A stretch of DNA of 44,322 bases from Hellea sp964472905 (GCA_964472905.1 CAYYMI010000018.1:1-44322); one strand, 5' to 3'; positions 33,077 to 42,175 are shown, numbered from the stretch's first letter. The notes: generated by a model from the sequence alone, not told the origin. Program-made: numbers and translations.

Positions 33077-35863
33077 TTAAGCGTCTGGTTTATTATTTGA
33101 TGTTTCCGGAGCTTCAGATGATGAGCCATCTACATCATCTTCCTCATCGCTATCTTCAATGCGTTCAACGGAGACAACGCGTTCTTCGTCTTTGACGCGG
33201 ATAACTGTGACGCCGCGTGCGGAGCGTGAGACGATGGAAATATTACGTACAGGACAGCGTATGAGTTGCCCACCATCTGTGACGATCATGAGTTGATCTT
33301 CATCTTCAATCGAAAAGCTTCTGACTAAGCGGGCATTATCGGCGCCTTTGCGGGAAAGTTCTTGCGCGGTCACGCCCTGCCCGCCGCGGTTCATGCAGCG
33401 ATAATCATAGGATGAGCTACGTTTCCCAAAGCCATCATCGGCTAGCGTTAGGAGGAATTGTTCTTTACCGCCAAGTTCGCCTATGCGCTCTTCTGAAAGC
33501 GTGCTTTCAATTTCGGCGTCATCGGAGCTATCGTCATCACCCTCCCCAAGCGCGCGGCGCATAGCATTAGCGTGTTTCATATAGGCGCGAGCTTCATCAG
33601 TTTCCACGTCAACATGACGTAGAACCGCCATAGAAATCACTTCATCGCCATCAGCGAGCTTAATCCCGCGAACACCGCTAGAGGTTCGGCCGACAAAACG
33701 GCGAACGTCGGTCACCTTAAACCTTATGGCTTTGCCCATAGCAGAGGTTAGAAGCAGATCATCATCCTCGCTACAGAGGCGGACATCAACAATACCGTCA
33801 CCTTCATCAGGCTTCATGGCGATTTTGCCATTGCGGTTCACGCGAGTAAAATCAGCAAGACTATTGCGGCGAACGCCCCCAGATCGCGAGGCAAACATGA
33901 TATCAAGTTTAGCCCAATCTTCTTCATTTTCAGGCAGCGCCATAATCGAATTGATAGTTTCGTCTTGATCAAGTGGTAGCAGGTTCACAAGCGCTTTGCC
34001 CCGCGTCGCAGGCCCGCCAAGTGGTAGCTTCCAGACCTTGAGCTTATAGGCCATGCCCGTCGAGGAGAAGAACAGCACGGGCGTATGTGTATTGGCGACA
34101 AAGACTGTTGTGACGTAATCTTCATCCTTCATCGACATTCCAGAACGGCCTTTACCGCCGCGGCGTTGCGCGCGGTATGTATCAAGGGCGGTTCGTTTGA
34201 CGTAACCGCTAGACGTCACCGTTACGACCATGTCTTCGACTGCAATGAGGTCTTCATCTTCGAAGTCCATGCCGCCTTCGGTAAAGATAGAGCGGCGCGG
34301 CGTTGCGAATTTCTCTTTAACCTCAGAGAGTTCATCGCGGATAATCGTTTGGACACGTTCACGAGAACGCAAAATATCTAGCAAGTCGGTAATCGTCGCC
34401 GCGAGCTTCTCAACTTCATCGATAATTTCGTCCATGCCGAGCTGTGTGAGCTTAAGTAGCCGCATATCAAGGATGGCTTTGGCTTGCTCATCAGTGAGCT
34501 GTATGGTGCCATCATCGTGCAAGATAGAGCGCGGATCAGCGATAAGCTTGAGCATGGCCTCCATGCTTTTAGCAGGCCAGCGGCGGGCTTTGAGGTTCTC
34601 ACGCGCCTCTTTGGGATTGGCCGAGCCACGTATAATTTTGATAATTTCGTCAATATTGGCCACAGCTGTCGCCAGACCCACCAAAATATGGGCGCGGGCG
34701 CGGGCTTTCGCGAGGTCAAATTTTGTCCGCCGCGCAATAACTTCTTCCCTGAAGGATAAAAACGCCTCGATCATCTGGCGGACGTTCATCTGCTCTGGCT
34801 TACCGCCATTGAGGGCCAGCATATTAGAACTGAAATTCTGCTGGAGCTGTGAGAAACGGTAGAGCTGGTTTAAGACAACATCAGCAACAGCGTCACGTTT
34901 AAGTTCTATAACAACGCGCATGCCCACTCGGTCTGATTCATCCCGTACCGCAGAGATGCCTTCGATGCGTTTTTCGTTAACAAGTGCTGCTATCTTCTTG
35001 ATCATATTAGCTTTATTGACCTGAAATGGGATTTCAGTGACAACGATAGCGAAACGATCTTTACGAATTTCTTCGACTTCTGCCACAGCCCGGAGTGTAA
35101 CAGAGCCCCGCCCCGTTAAAACACCTTGGCGCGCTCCAGAGCGGCCCATAATTAAAGCCCCCGTTGGGAAGTCAGGCCCAGGGATAATGTCTAGTAATTC
35201 TTCGTCCGTTAGAGCGCCATTTTCCAAAAGCGCGATAGAGGCATCAATAACTTCGCCGAGGTTATGCGGCGGGATATTCGTCGCCATCCCCACAGCAATA
35301 CCGCCAGCTCCATTAACAAGGATATTAGGAAAGCGCGAAGGTAGAACAATGGGCTCTGATTCAGACGCGTCATAGTTTTCTTGGAAATTGACTGTATTCT
35401 TTTCGATATCCGCGAGTAATTGCGCCGCGGGGCGATCCATACGGACCTCGGTATATCGCATCGCGGCAGGCGGATCGCCATCAATCGAGCCAAAGTTCCC
35501 CTGCCCTTGAAGGAGCGGCAGCCGCATGGAAAAATCCTGCGCCATACGGACAAGCGCGTCATAAACCGCGCTATCACCATGTGGATGGTATTTACCGATA
35601 ACATCGCCAACAACACGAGCAGATTTCTTATAAGGCTTCTCGCGCGTAAAACCGTTTTCGTGCATTGAATAGAGAATACGGCGGTGGACCGGCTTAAGCC
35701 CGTCACGTACATCGGGAATAGCCCGAGAGACAATTACAGACATCGCATAATCGAGATAGGAGCGTTTCATCTCCTCTTCGATTGTTATCGGCGAGATGCC
35801 TTCTGGAAGCCCTTGTGGCCCTCCATTTTCGTCATCTTCTGGTATGTCAGTCTCGTCGCTCAT
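33077..35863 (-). CDS. gyrA: DNA gyrase subunit A
   Basis: GyrA is the breakage-reunion subunit of gyrase. It is 928 aa, with an acidic C-terminal tail typical of alphaproteobacteria. The catalytic Tyr is Y137 in AAMRYTEVRM. The quinolone-determining region reads HPHGDSAVYDALV with S98 and D102 (E. coli S83, D87), the quinolone-sensitive type at those positions. The GyrA-box beta-pinwheel region includes QRRGGKGRSGM. It is convergent with the Nramp-like gene (4-bp gap) and preceded by a terminator for the upstream TadG-like gene. Confidence 0.98.
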   Translation of the reverse strand: MSDETDIPEDDENGGPQGLPEGISPITIEEEMKRSYLDYAMSVIVSRAIPDVRDGLKPVHRRILYSMHENGFTREKPYKKSARVVGDVIGKYHPHGDSAVYDALVRMAQDFSMRLPLLQGQGNFGSIDGDPPAAMRYTEVRMDRPAAQLLADIEKNTVNFQENYDASESEPIVLPSRFPNILVNGAGGIAVGMATNIPPHNLGEVIDASIALLENGALTDEELLDIIPGPDFPTGALIMGRSGARQGVLTGRGSVTLRAVAEVEEIRKDRFAIVVTEIPFQVNKANMIKKIAALVNEKRIEGISAVRDESDRVGMRVVIELKRDAVADVVLNQLYRFSQLQQNFSSNMLALNGGKPEQMNVRQMIEAFLSFREEVIARRTKFDLAKARARAHILVGLATAVANIDEIIKIIRGSANPKEARENLKARRWPAKSMEAMLKLIADPRSILHDDGTIQLTDEQAKAILDMRLLKLTQLGMDEIIDEVEKLAATITDLLDILRSRERVQTIIRDELSEVKEKFATPRRSIFTEGGMDFEDEDLIAVEDMVVTVTSSGYVKRTALDTYRAQRRGGKGRSGMSMKDEDYVTTVFVANTHTPVLFFSSTGMAYKLKVWKLPLGGPATRGKALVNLLPLDQDETINSIMALPENEEDWAKLDIMFASRSGGVRRNSLADFTRVNRNGKIAMKPDEGDGIVDVRLCSEDDDLLLTSAMGKAIRFKVTDVRRFVGRTSSGVRGIKLADGDEVISMAVLRHVDVETDEARAYMKHANAMRRALGEGDDDSSDDAEIESTLSEERIGELGGKEQFLLTLADDGFGKRSSSYDYRCMNRGGQGVTAQELSRKGADNARLVRSFSIEDEDQLMIVTDGGQLIRCPVRNISIVSRSARGVTVIRVKDEERVVSVERIEDSDEEDDVDGSSSEAPETSNNKPDA

Positions 35864-35889
35864 AGCACCGTTTTGGCTTTAAAAGCCTA

Positions 35890-35918
35890 ATAGAAAAATT
35901 ACCGCTCGAATCGAGCGG
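35890..35918 (-). terminator. Rho-independent terminator after the TadG-like gene
   Basis: On the minus strand CCGCTCGA-T-TCGAGCGG (35902-35918) makes a perfect 8-bp GC-rich stem, followed by TAATTTTTCT. It lies about 105 nt after the stop of the TadG-like gene and before gyrA, so it separates the two units. Confidence 0.7.
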
Positions 35919-36023
35919 CAATGCTATGATTTACGTAGCATTTATGCCATATAACAGCAAATTATTGGAGTCTTTTCTAGGTTCTATTTCGATCTAAAAT
36001 TTATTCTATGAAAACCGTAAAAA

Positions 36024-37292
36024 TCAACTTTTAACGCGGATGGTTAAGTTAGCAATTTCTGCCCCAATTCTCGCAAAGGCTGCTTTAAAAGTTGCGGCGT
36101 TATTCGCATCAAAATAGTAGTCAGACTTAGCGTCTTCCTTCTCTTTCTTTGCTTTACAATGACCATATGCATTGCCTTGAGGTCCATTGGCGTTTCCTAA
36201 GTCATTGCCAAGACCAAAAGCATTTCCAGGAGGCTGACACGCTTCATCCTCATCCTGATCATCAAGGGCTGCAAAGTCCTTAAGTTCAGGATCGTCTGCT
36301 TTTTCAACACCATCGTTCCATGAGGCGCAATCTAGAAGCAAGACTTCACCCTTCTCTGGGGCTGTAAAAGCAATAGAGAACATTTCAATACCATCATTTC
36401 TCATGGCATTACATGTCGTCGCCGTATCTTCATCCCATATAATTTGGTTATTATCGCCATCCGTCATAAAGATTACATATTCTCTATGAGTTGATGGATT
36501 AAATTTTGGATCGTTAGACTTTCTAAACAAACGATCATCTTTGATCTGCTTGTAAGCGTTGTCCAAGGCCGGCGTTGAATTTGTACCTCCCTGCGCCAAA
36601 AGCCCGTCAACGGCTCCTTCCAAATGGGACCATCCCCAATTCATATCCTGTATATCCACAAGAGCCGTATTGTAAGCCGACATACCTGTTCGGATACTAT
36701 CGGGTAAAAGATCTGGATTCGGTGTCCCTGCTTCTAACTCGTTAAATAATATTTTAGTTGATTGTTTTAACACATCAATTTTAGAGGCCCCAGTCGCCGT
36801 ATTACCTGTGCCAACTGTGCCCCAGCCCATTGATCCTGAAACATCCAAAGCAAAGGCTATGGTCACAGGATCAACCTTCTCTGTTTTATAAGACACTGTG
36901 CTTTTTGCACGTACACTTAATAAGTCTTTCCCAAGAATCCCTGAAAAGAAGGATTGAAATGACACTGGAATTTCTACTGAAACTTCTTCGATATCATCGT
37001 TAAAATTTATAAGGGCCGTCTGCGAAGGATTAACGCCATCAAGATCACCTTGATTTAACAATATATTTTCTCGAACGTGAGCTTCCCGTTTCCCTAGTTC
37101 ATTTTTAGCAATATAGGCCCCTGCAAGCGCAGCAGAATCAGCCATATCTTGCATTTGTGCTCGCATGCTTATCATACGAGACACCTCTATTGTGGCCGCT
37201 CCAAGAAGTATAAGAGCCCCCATAAATATGGACGCCATAATCGCGAAATTACCACTTGTGTCGTCTAAAAACGACTTTGCTTTAATATTCAT
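36024..37292 (-). CDS. TadG-like pilus-assembly protein with vWA domain
   Basis: This is a 422-aa protein. The N-terminal TadE/TadG pseudopilin-like helix is SGNFAIMASIFMGALILLGA, with a GA-rich TIEVSRMISM follow-on. Residues ~130-422 are a von Willebrand A domain with MIDAS motif FALDVSGSMGWGT and VIFMTDGDNNQ. An insert near residue 350 (CQPPGNAFGLGNDLGNANG and after) is Gly/Asn-rich and bounded by cysteines. I choose the ATG at 37292 rather than the upstream TTG because the family N-terminus starts there. It stands alone, with no tad genes around it, so it may serve a pilus encoded elsewhere or a separate surface role. Confidence 0.83.
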   Translation of the reverse strand: MNIKAKSFLDDTSGNFAIMASIFMGALILLGAATIEVSRMISMRAQMQDMADSAALAGAYIAKNELGKREAHVRENILLNQGDLDGVNPSQTALINFNDDIEEVSVEIPVSFQSFFSGILGKDLLSVRAKSTVSYKTEKVDPVTIAFALDVSGSMGWGTVGTGNTATGASKIDVLKQSTKILFNELEAGTPNPDLLPDSIRTGMSAYNTALVDIQDMNWGWSHLEGAVDGLLAQGGTNSTPALDNAYKQIKDDRLFRKSNDPKFNPSTHREYVIFMTDGDNNQIIWDEDTATTCNAMRNDGIEMFSIAFTAPEKGEVLLLDCASWNDGVEKADDPELKDFAALDDQDEDEACQPPGNAFGLGNDLGNANGPQGNAYGHCKAKKEKEDAKSDYYFDANNAATFKAAFARIGAEIANLTIRVKS

Positions 37293-37392
37293 GCCCCACG
37301 TCCCACAGTTGTCAAAAAACAATTTGGGAATATTATTAGCTTAATACAATAAAAATAAATTTAAGATTGCTGACTAACAAACTCTTACTAAA

Positions 37393-38808
37393 CTACTGAT
37401 CATCTCCTGGCCAAATATTATTCCACCAATCGTTTTTGGGGGTTTGAGACACTTCGGTAAAGAATCCACCCTTGCCAGAGCGTTTTATCTTGTCGCGGAT
37501 GTAGCTTTGTTCCCAATTCGTTAGATTAGCCAACGTTTTAACTTCCTTGTTTTTACGCTCATTGACCCGCTTACGGTACTCCTCAGCTTCAGGGCAATCC
37601 ATTTCGCCTTCATAGGCATGTCTGAGGATATAGCGCCCTTGAAAGTTTTGCTTATCCCCTGTGGTTTTGAATTTTAGGTCCTCAGGGAAACTCTCGGCGT
37701 CATAACGCACATGAAGACGCGTGACATAAACATTCTTGGCGGCAGGCGCTATTCGGCGGCTAATTTGCGGCCTTAGGTCAGGCCTCGTTCCCTTCCGTTC
37801 ATTAAGCCAGAATACCCCAAGTTCTTTAAGCTGCTCATCGGAAAGCGGATCAGCCGCGCAAGGGTCGCACCAATTCATATCCCACGCATATTCCATGAAG
37901 ACACCATGACCACCCTCGCGATTAGCGGTCGTTTTATACATATCCTTATAGAAATCACCGAAGTCATCTTTGATGAAAATTGGCAGTTCTTTATCGGATG
38001 GAATTTTCTGAGTGCGGTAATTCGTTGTTTCGACTTTTCCGTTCTTGGTGAGTGTATATACAAATAAGTCTTGGCTGCCTTTAGCGTTCACAGTGCCTAA
38101 GCGAATAGGCAGCATGAATTTAGGGCTTTCATAGGCAACAGCAATAGGTCGCAAGAATTCGCCGCCTTGTTTGGCTTTTTCTTCAAGGTTAACCTTGGCG
38201 ACAAAGAACTTCATATCCTGTTTGATATAACTGCCGAGGGTTTTACGGGCCTTTGGCGGAACTTTATAACCACTTTTTTCAAGCCATTGTTGGAGCCCAT
38301 CACTTTCTTTGGCGGAGAGGATGAGGATATCATACTCCCCTTTGGTAAAGCTCTCCTCAATTGTGACGCCAAGGTCTTCAGCTTCTGCCATAGCCACTGA
38401 TTCAGAAATAGTTGGCGACGCTACTGACCTAAACGCCATTTCTTTACGGAAACGTCTCTCACAGGGGTTGTCATCGAAATACTCAACTAATCTTGGCGCG
38501 GTATAAGCATCCAGATGTTCCAGCAAGCCTGGGTCGGAAATATGAACCTGCTCTTTAGTAATCACCGTCGGAACTGGAATGACCATGGCAAATTCTGTTG
38601 GGTCGCCAATATAATCATTCGCCATGGTGATTACTGTACGATCACCATCACGCACCAAAGCCACTTTGGAGCTTTGATTAAACAGCTCTGTATCCGCCTT
38701 GGCGACATAGAAGCCACAAAAGGCGGAGGCAGAGGGTGCGACGCCCATAACGATAAGCGCGGCGGCACTACTCAGCAGGGATTTGGGCAGAGACTGAAAT
38801 AGTTTCAT
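37393..38808 (-). CDS. DUF2330 domain protein (secreted)
   Basis: This protein of about 471 aa has a signal peptide ending SASAFCGFYV. The DUF2330 region is KVALVRDGDRTVITMANDYI and FAMVIPVPTVITKEQVHI. Several Cys pairs follow (NPCERRF, NWCDPCAADPLS). The start is ATG 38808, with GGAG 6 nt before it. The function of DUF2330 is unknown. It overlaps, by 41 nt, an RnfD/NqrB-like membrane gene immediately upstream, so the pair is co-translated and probably works together. Confidence 0.85.
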   Translation of the reverse strand: MKLFQSLPKSLLSSAAALIVMGVAPSASAFCGFYVAKADTELFNQSSKVALVRDGDRTVITMANDYIGDPTEFAMVIPVPTVITKEQVHISDPGLLEHLDAYTAPRLVEYFDDNPCERRFRKEMAFRSVASPTISESVAMAEAEDLGVTIEESFTKGEYDILILSAKESDGLQQWLEKSGYKVPPKARKTLGSYIKQDMKFFVAKVNLEEKAKQGGEFLRPIAVAYESPKFMLPIRLGTVNAKGSQDLFVYTLTKNGKVETTNYRTQKIPSDKELPIFIKDDFGDFYKDMYKTTANREGGHGVFMEYAWDMNWCDPCAADPLSDEQLKELGVFWLNERKGTRPDLRPQISRRIAPAAKNVYVTRLHVRYDAESFPEDLKFKTTGDKQNFQGRYILRHAYEGEMDCPEAEEYRKRVNERKNKEVKTLANLTNWEQSYIRDKIKRSGKGGFFTEVSQTPKNDWWNNIWPGDDQ

Positions 38809-39646
38809 GATGAACTCCATTTTTTTGAATAAGAGGTTTTGAATTTTGAAAAACCGGCCATTGGTAACGACCAGCGGGGAATATTTTGTCGATTAAAGGG
38901 ACAAATGGCGCGGTTATAATAAGGGCTAGGATTATGCCCGCCGCGTTATAAAAACCAAATTGTATGGAAAAGCCAATAATGGCGACAATCATGGCATAGA
39001 TAACACGCCCTATCCGCGCATCTGGCGTGGTCTTAGGGTCTGAAATCATAAAAAAGGCAAAGATCAAAAGTGCGCCGCTTTGCATTTGATGGGCAGGTAT
39101 GGTGAGTGGATCGCCAAGCCATAACGCGCGGCCAAATATCAAAGCCGCGTAACTCCCTAATAAAGCCAGACTGACATCCCAGCGTTTAGCTTTACCCGTC
39201 ACAATACCGCCCATGCCTAAGAGGAAGACTGCGAGTATAGGCGCTGTGCCCCACTGCCCTGGCGAGACCCAAGCCCCCGCGAATAGTAGCGATAAAATAA
39301 CAAGGCCAAAGTTAGCAGGGTTAAAAATATGTTTGCCGCGCCATCTGAGAATATATTTTGATCCAATAGCCAAAACACCCGCCGCTATAGAGAGCCAAAC
39401 TGAACCAGTACGTAAAAGTATCGTCAAGGACAAAGCTGAAATAAGAGGACTGCGTGCATCAAACTTACGGCCAATAAGTCTATCTGCAAAAGCCTGTGTC
39501 CCCAAGGTGGAGCCAATACATGCCACAACATGCCACCATGGCAAAGCGAAGGCGAATTGAAACACTCCCAAGCAAATAAGCGATGATAAAACACCAATTT
39601 GATAATGCCGCGGGTCGTTTTTCAGGTACGCCCAGACATTTTTCAT
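38768..39646 (-). CDS. RnfD/NqrB-like membrane protein (stand-alone)
   Basis: This 292-aa polytopic protein has ~9-10 helices. It resembles subunit D/B of the Rnf/Nqr electron-transport complexes (LISALSLTILLRTGS, GKHIFNPANFGLVIL, SDPKTTPDARIGRV). In RnfD/NqrB a Thr in an SGAT-type motif binds FMN covalently; here the site reads MQSGALLIFAFFM with Leu, so covalent FMN is unlikely. No other rnf/nqr subunits are present. The ATG at 39646 (MKNVWAYLKNDPRHYQ) is chosen; upstream codons are not family-like. It is paired with DUF2330 by overlap. Confidence 0.83.
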   Translation of the reverse strand: MKNVWAYLKNDPRHYQIGVLSSLICLGVFQFAFALPWWHVVACIGSTLGTQAFADRLIGRKFDARSPLISALSLTILLRTGSVWLSIAAGVLAIGSKYILRWRGKHIFNPANFGLVILSLLFAGAWVSPGQWGTAPILAVFLLGMGGIVTGKAKRWDVSLALLGSYAALIFGRALWLGDPLTIPAHQMQSGALLIFAFFMISDPKTTPDARIGRVIYAMIVAIIGFSIQFGFYNAAGIILALIITAPFVPLIDKIFPAGRYQWPVFQNSKPLIQKNGVHHETISVSAQIPAE

Positions 39647-39818
39647 GTTTCGCTTATGAGGAGAAATACCCTGCAAACACTCACCCTTTATAATTATGCT
39701 ATCATAACACACGCACAATACGGCGCAATCATGACACGCACATGGTCTCGTAATCATAAGACGAATGTCAGATAGAAGTCCTTGGAAAAACTGTGCTGTT
39801 TTTTTCAGCAGGCCACCC

Positions 39819-39835
39819 TTGGCACATTTCTTGCA
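39819..39835 (+). promoter_or_regulatory. Sigma54 (RpoN) -24/-12 promoter
   Basis: TTGGCACATTTCTTGCA carries the invariant GG and GC of the sigma54 consensus TGGCAC-N5-TTGCA with exact spacing. The expected start is about 39846, leaving a ~37-nt leader before the ATG at 39883. The esterase-RTX gene would then depend on RpoN and an enhancer-binding activator. Just upstream a TGCTG-T7-CAGCA inverted pair (~39794-39810) could be part of the control region. Confidence 0.72.
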
Positions 39836-39882
39836 TTTTCTTAGCTGACTAAATTCATCTGAAACACTTATGGGAGTTCAAA

Positions 39883-39954
39883 ATGGAAGAACAATTTGAT
39901 GTATTTGCCTTTGCGGGTCAGTCTAATGCCGATGGGCATTTTTTTTCGTCGTGA
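39883..39954 (+). other. Displaced N-terminal frame of the esterase gene, with T8 tract
   Basis: An ATG with GGGAG 6 nt upstream opens MEEQFDVFAFAGQSNADGHF and stops at TGA 39952-39954. It contains the SGNH-hydrolase block I GQSN with the catalytic Ser (residue 13). The rest of the enzyme is in the +1 frame. Removing one T from the run of eight at 39939-39946 joins both frames into a 763-aa protein reading GHFFRRDGDTS. So the tract is a one-base frameshift, a slippage site or a sequencing error. Confidence 0.8.
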
Positions 39955-42175
39955 TGGCGACACAAGCGTACCTTTGGGGCGGGAGGTCTTTCAACAAGAG
40001 ATATTAGAACAGACAGGATTTCAAACAGATGTCATCAATGCATCGATTGGAGGATCTGCCTCAAATAACAATGTCGTAACCCCTTTTACGACCGGTACTA
40101 ATTTTTGGTGGAATCTTGATACAAATGAACCTGGCCCTCTTCTGATAGATGCGATTGCAACAATTAGGGAAGGCTTACGACCTGGACAAGATTTGGATGG
40201 GTTGATCTGGTCACAAGGCGAAGAAGACGGTGATGCTATTTTCTTCGGAGCTAATGCTAATGCAACAATCGCAGATCTCGTCGTTTCGACAACTGCAATT
40301 TTTGATACATTTCGTGCCGAATTCGGTCAAGATTTACCAATATTCGTCCAAGAATTAGGCGATTTTCCGCCAACCACGCAAGGAACAGCCAATGGGTTTG
40401 AGCTTGTTCGGGCAGCACAATTAAAAATCATCCAAGCTGATCCAAACATATATTTAGCAGCTGATGCCGATGCCGAAGGAGTTACTATTCTTGATGACGG
40501 GATTCATGTAAGTACCGCAGGCTTGGGTGTTATTGCTGAGCAACTCGCAGATACTGTTGTCGATGTCATCTCACAGGACACAGGCATTGAATTAACAGGA
40601 ACAAATGGTGATGATGTTCTCTCAGGACAAGCCGGAGATGATGTTTTGATAGGCGGTCGCGGAAGTGATACATTAACCGGTAGAGCTGGTGACGATCTGA
40701 TTACAACGGATGAAGCCAATGGACGAAGTGATAGATCTGATCAAGATGTCATTAATCTTGGCACGATTGAAGCCGGAGCAGTCGGAAATGATAGAATTAC
40801 CGATTTTGATACCAATAATTTTACTGGCGGCGAAAATAATTTCGACACATTAAGTTTTACATTAGGTAGGCAGTCTTTTGACCTTGCGACCGGTGAAGAC
40901 TTTGTCGACTTTGTTGCATTAGTAGAATCTGATAATAACAATTCAACAGATGCTATTCTGGATGGTGATGATGTTATCTTGGTCTTCAATCGTAATGAAG
41001 ACGGAGCCATCACAGATTCGGTTACGTTAGAGGATATTTTTGATGATGACGGGATTACGGCAACCCGTCTGAATAACGCCTCTATCGATAGACTAACGAA
41101 TTCAGATGTATTTGTCGATTTTAATGCCCCAGCAGATAACACGCCCGTGACGCCTGTTACTCCGGTCACGCCAGTTACTCCTGTGACGCCCGTTACGCCA
41201 GTTACACCTGTTGATAATGGCGATGTGATAAATGGTACGAATGGTGCTGACAGCTTGGCTGGGACTGATGGAACCCAAACCATTAACGGCTTAAATGGTG
41301 CAGATGATATTGCCGGCGGTAGCGGCGCTGACATCTTAAATGGCGGCAATGGGCAAGATTTTGTTGCGGGTGACAACGGAGCCGACACCATTAATGGCGG
41401 TGCTGGAAATGACTTCCTTGTTGGCGGCAATGGGGCGGATACATTCCTCTTTACTCAAGGTAGCGGTTATGATGCCATTGCTGACTTTGGAACAGGCAAT
41501 GATCGTATTGATTTAAGTGATTTTAATTTAGGTAATTTTGAGCAACTCAATCTGGTTGAACAAAATGGCTCGACATTTATTTTCATCGACGCAAATACAA
41601 GTATCGAATTGCAAGGTGTCGAAATCGAAGACCTTTCCGCTGGAGACTTCATTTTAACTGGTGGTGGTGTTCCGACCCCAGTTACGCCTGTTGAGCCAGT
41701 TGATCCGGTCACACCCGTTACGCCTGTTGATAATGGAGATGTGATAAATGGCACGAATGGTGCCGACAGCTTGGCTGGGACTGATGGAGCCCAAACCATA
41801 AACGGTCTAAATGGCGCAGATGATATTGCCGGTGGTCGTGGTGCTGACACCTTAAATGGCGGCAATGGACAAGATTTTGTTGCGGGTGACAATGGAGCAG
41901 ATACCATTAATGGCGGTGCAGGAAACGACTTCCTTGTTGGCGGCAATGGGGCCGATACATTTATCATTTCCGAAGGTAGCGGCTATGATGCCATTGCTGA
42001 CTTTGGGACTGGTAATGACCGTATTGATTTAAGTGATTTCGAGTATGATAGCTTTGATCAACTCAACCTCGTTGAGCAAAATGGTTCGACCTTTATCTTT
42101 ATCGATGAAAATACCAGTGTAGAATTACAAGATGTAGATATCGAAGACCTATCTGCCGAGGCCTTCATCTTATAA
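39896..42175 (+). CDS. SGNH/SASA-type carbohydrate esterase with RTX repeats (N-terminus frameshifted)
   Basis: The main frame, open from 39896, encodes an SGNH acetylesterase domain (~25-225: IWSQGEEDGD, and DDGIHVSTAG with the Asp-His pair). RTX calcium-binding nonapeptides follow (TNGDDVLSGQAGDDVLIGG), a variable domain, a (TPV)8 linker, then two 148-aa RTX modules. The apparent N-terminus in this frame (MMYLPLRVS) is not family-like; the real start and catalytic GQSN lie in the frame at 39883-39954. RTX proteins are usually exported by type I secretion via the C-terminus, so a secreted or surface polysaccharide deacetylase is likely. A sigma54 promoter precedes it and a PL7 alginate lyase converges on it. 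Confidence 0.82.
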   Translation: MMYLPLRVSLMPMGIFFRRDGDTSVPLGREVFQQEILEQTGFQTDVINASIGGSASNNNVVTPFTTGTNFWWNLDTNEPGPLLIDAIATIREGLRPGQDLDGLIWSQGEEDGDAIFFGANANATIADLVVSTTAIFDTFRAEFGQDLPIFVQELGDFPPTTQGTANGFELVRAAQLKIIQADPNIYLAADADAEGVTILDDGIHVSTAGLGVIAEQLADTVVDVISQDTGIELTGTNGDDVLSGQAGDDVLIGGRGSDTLTGRAGDDLITTDEANGRSDRSDQDVINLGTIEAGAVGNDRITDFDTNNFTGGENNFDTLSFTLGRQSFDLATGEDFVDFVALVESDNNNSTDAILDGDDVILVFNRNEDGAITDSVTLEDIFDDDGITATRLNNASIDRLTNSDVFVDFNAPADNTPVTPVTPVTPVTPVTPVTPVTPVDNGDVINGTNGADSLAGTDGTQTINGLNGADDIAGGSGADILNGGNGQDFVAGDNGADTINGGAGNDFLVGGNGADTFLFTQGSGYDAIADFGTGNDRIDLSDFNLGNFEQLNLVEQNGSTFIFIDANTSIELQGVEIEDLSAGDFILTGGGVPTPVTPVEPVDPVTPVTPVDNGDVINGTNGADSLAGTDGAQTINGLNGADDIAGGRGADTLNGGNGQDFVAGDNGADTINGGAGNDFLVGGNGADTFIISEGSGYDAIADFGTGNDRIDLSDFEYDSFDQLNLVEQNGSTFIFIDENTSVELQDVDIEDLSAEAFIL
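41141..41212 (+). repeat. (TPV)8 9-bp tandem repeat
   Basis: Eight 9-bp units, each coding Thr-Pro-Val, form a flexible proline linker before the first long RTX module. A shorter, interrupted version (TPV/EPV/DPV) at about 41675-41728 precedes the second module. Such repeats can change copy number by slippage. Confidence 0.88.
41213..41656 (+). repeat. RTX module copy A (444 bp)
   Basis: This is a 148-aa unit from DNGDVINGTNGADSLAG to AGDFIL, with GGxGxDxxx-type Ca-binding nonapeptides and a C-terminal FGTGNDRIDLSDF segment. It is nearly identical to copy B, with about twenty amino-acid differences, and exactly the same length. Confidence 0.9.
41729..42172 (+). repeat. RTX module copy B (444 bp)
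   Basis: This is the second 148-aa copy, starting 516 bp after copy A and running to the end of the gene. Differences cluster in the TFIISEGSG and DFEYDSFDQLN parts and at the terminal EAFIL. It is an in-gene tandem duplication. Confidence 0.9.

Noticed and set aside
35875..35887. GGCTTTAAAAGCC palindrome just before gyrA
   Set aside because: The single-base loop makes a poor hairpin; it is AT-rich and adjacent to the better terminator.
39794..39810. TGCTG-T7-CAGCA hairpin as a terminator
   Set aside because: No plus-strand gene ends upstream; more likely part of the sigma54 control region, or chance.
40741..41967. Long minus-strand ORFs across the RTX repeats
   Set aside because: They are repetitive Pro/Ser-rich mirror frames of the RTX/TPV repeats with no ribosome binding site or domain.
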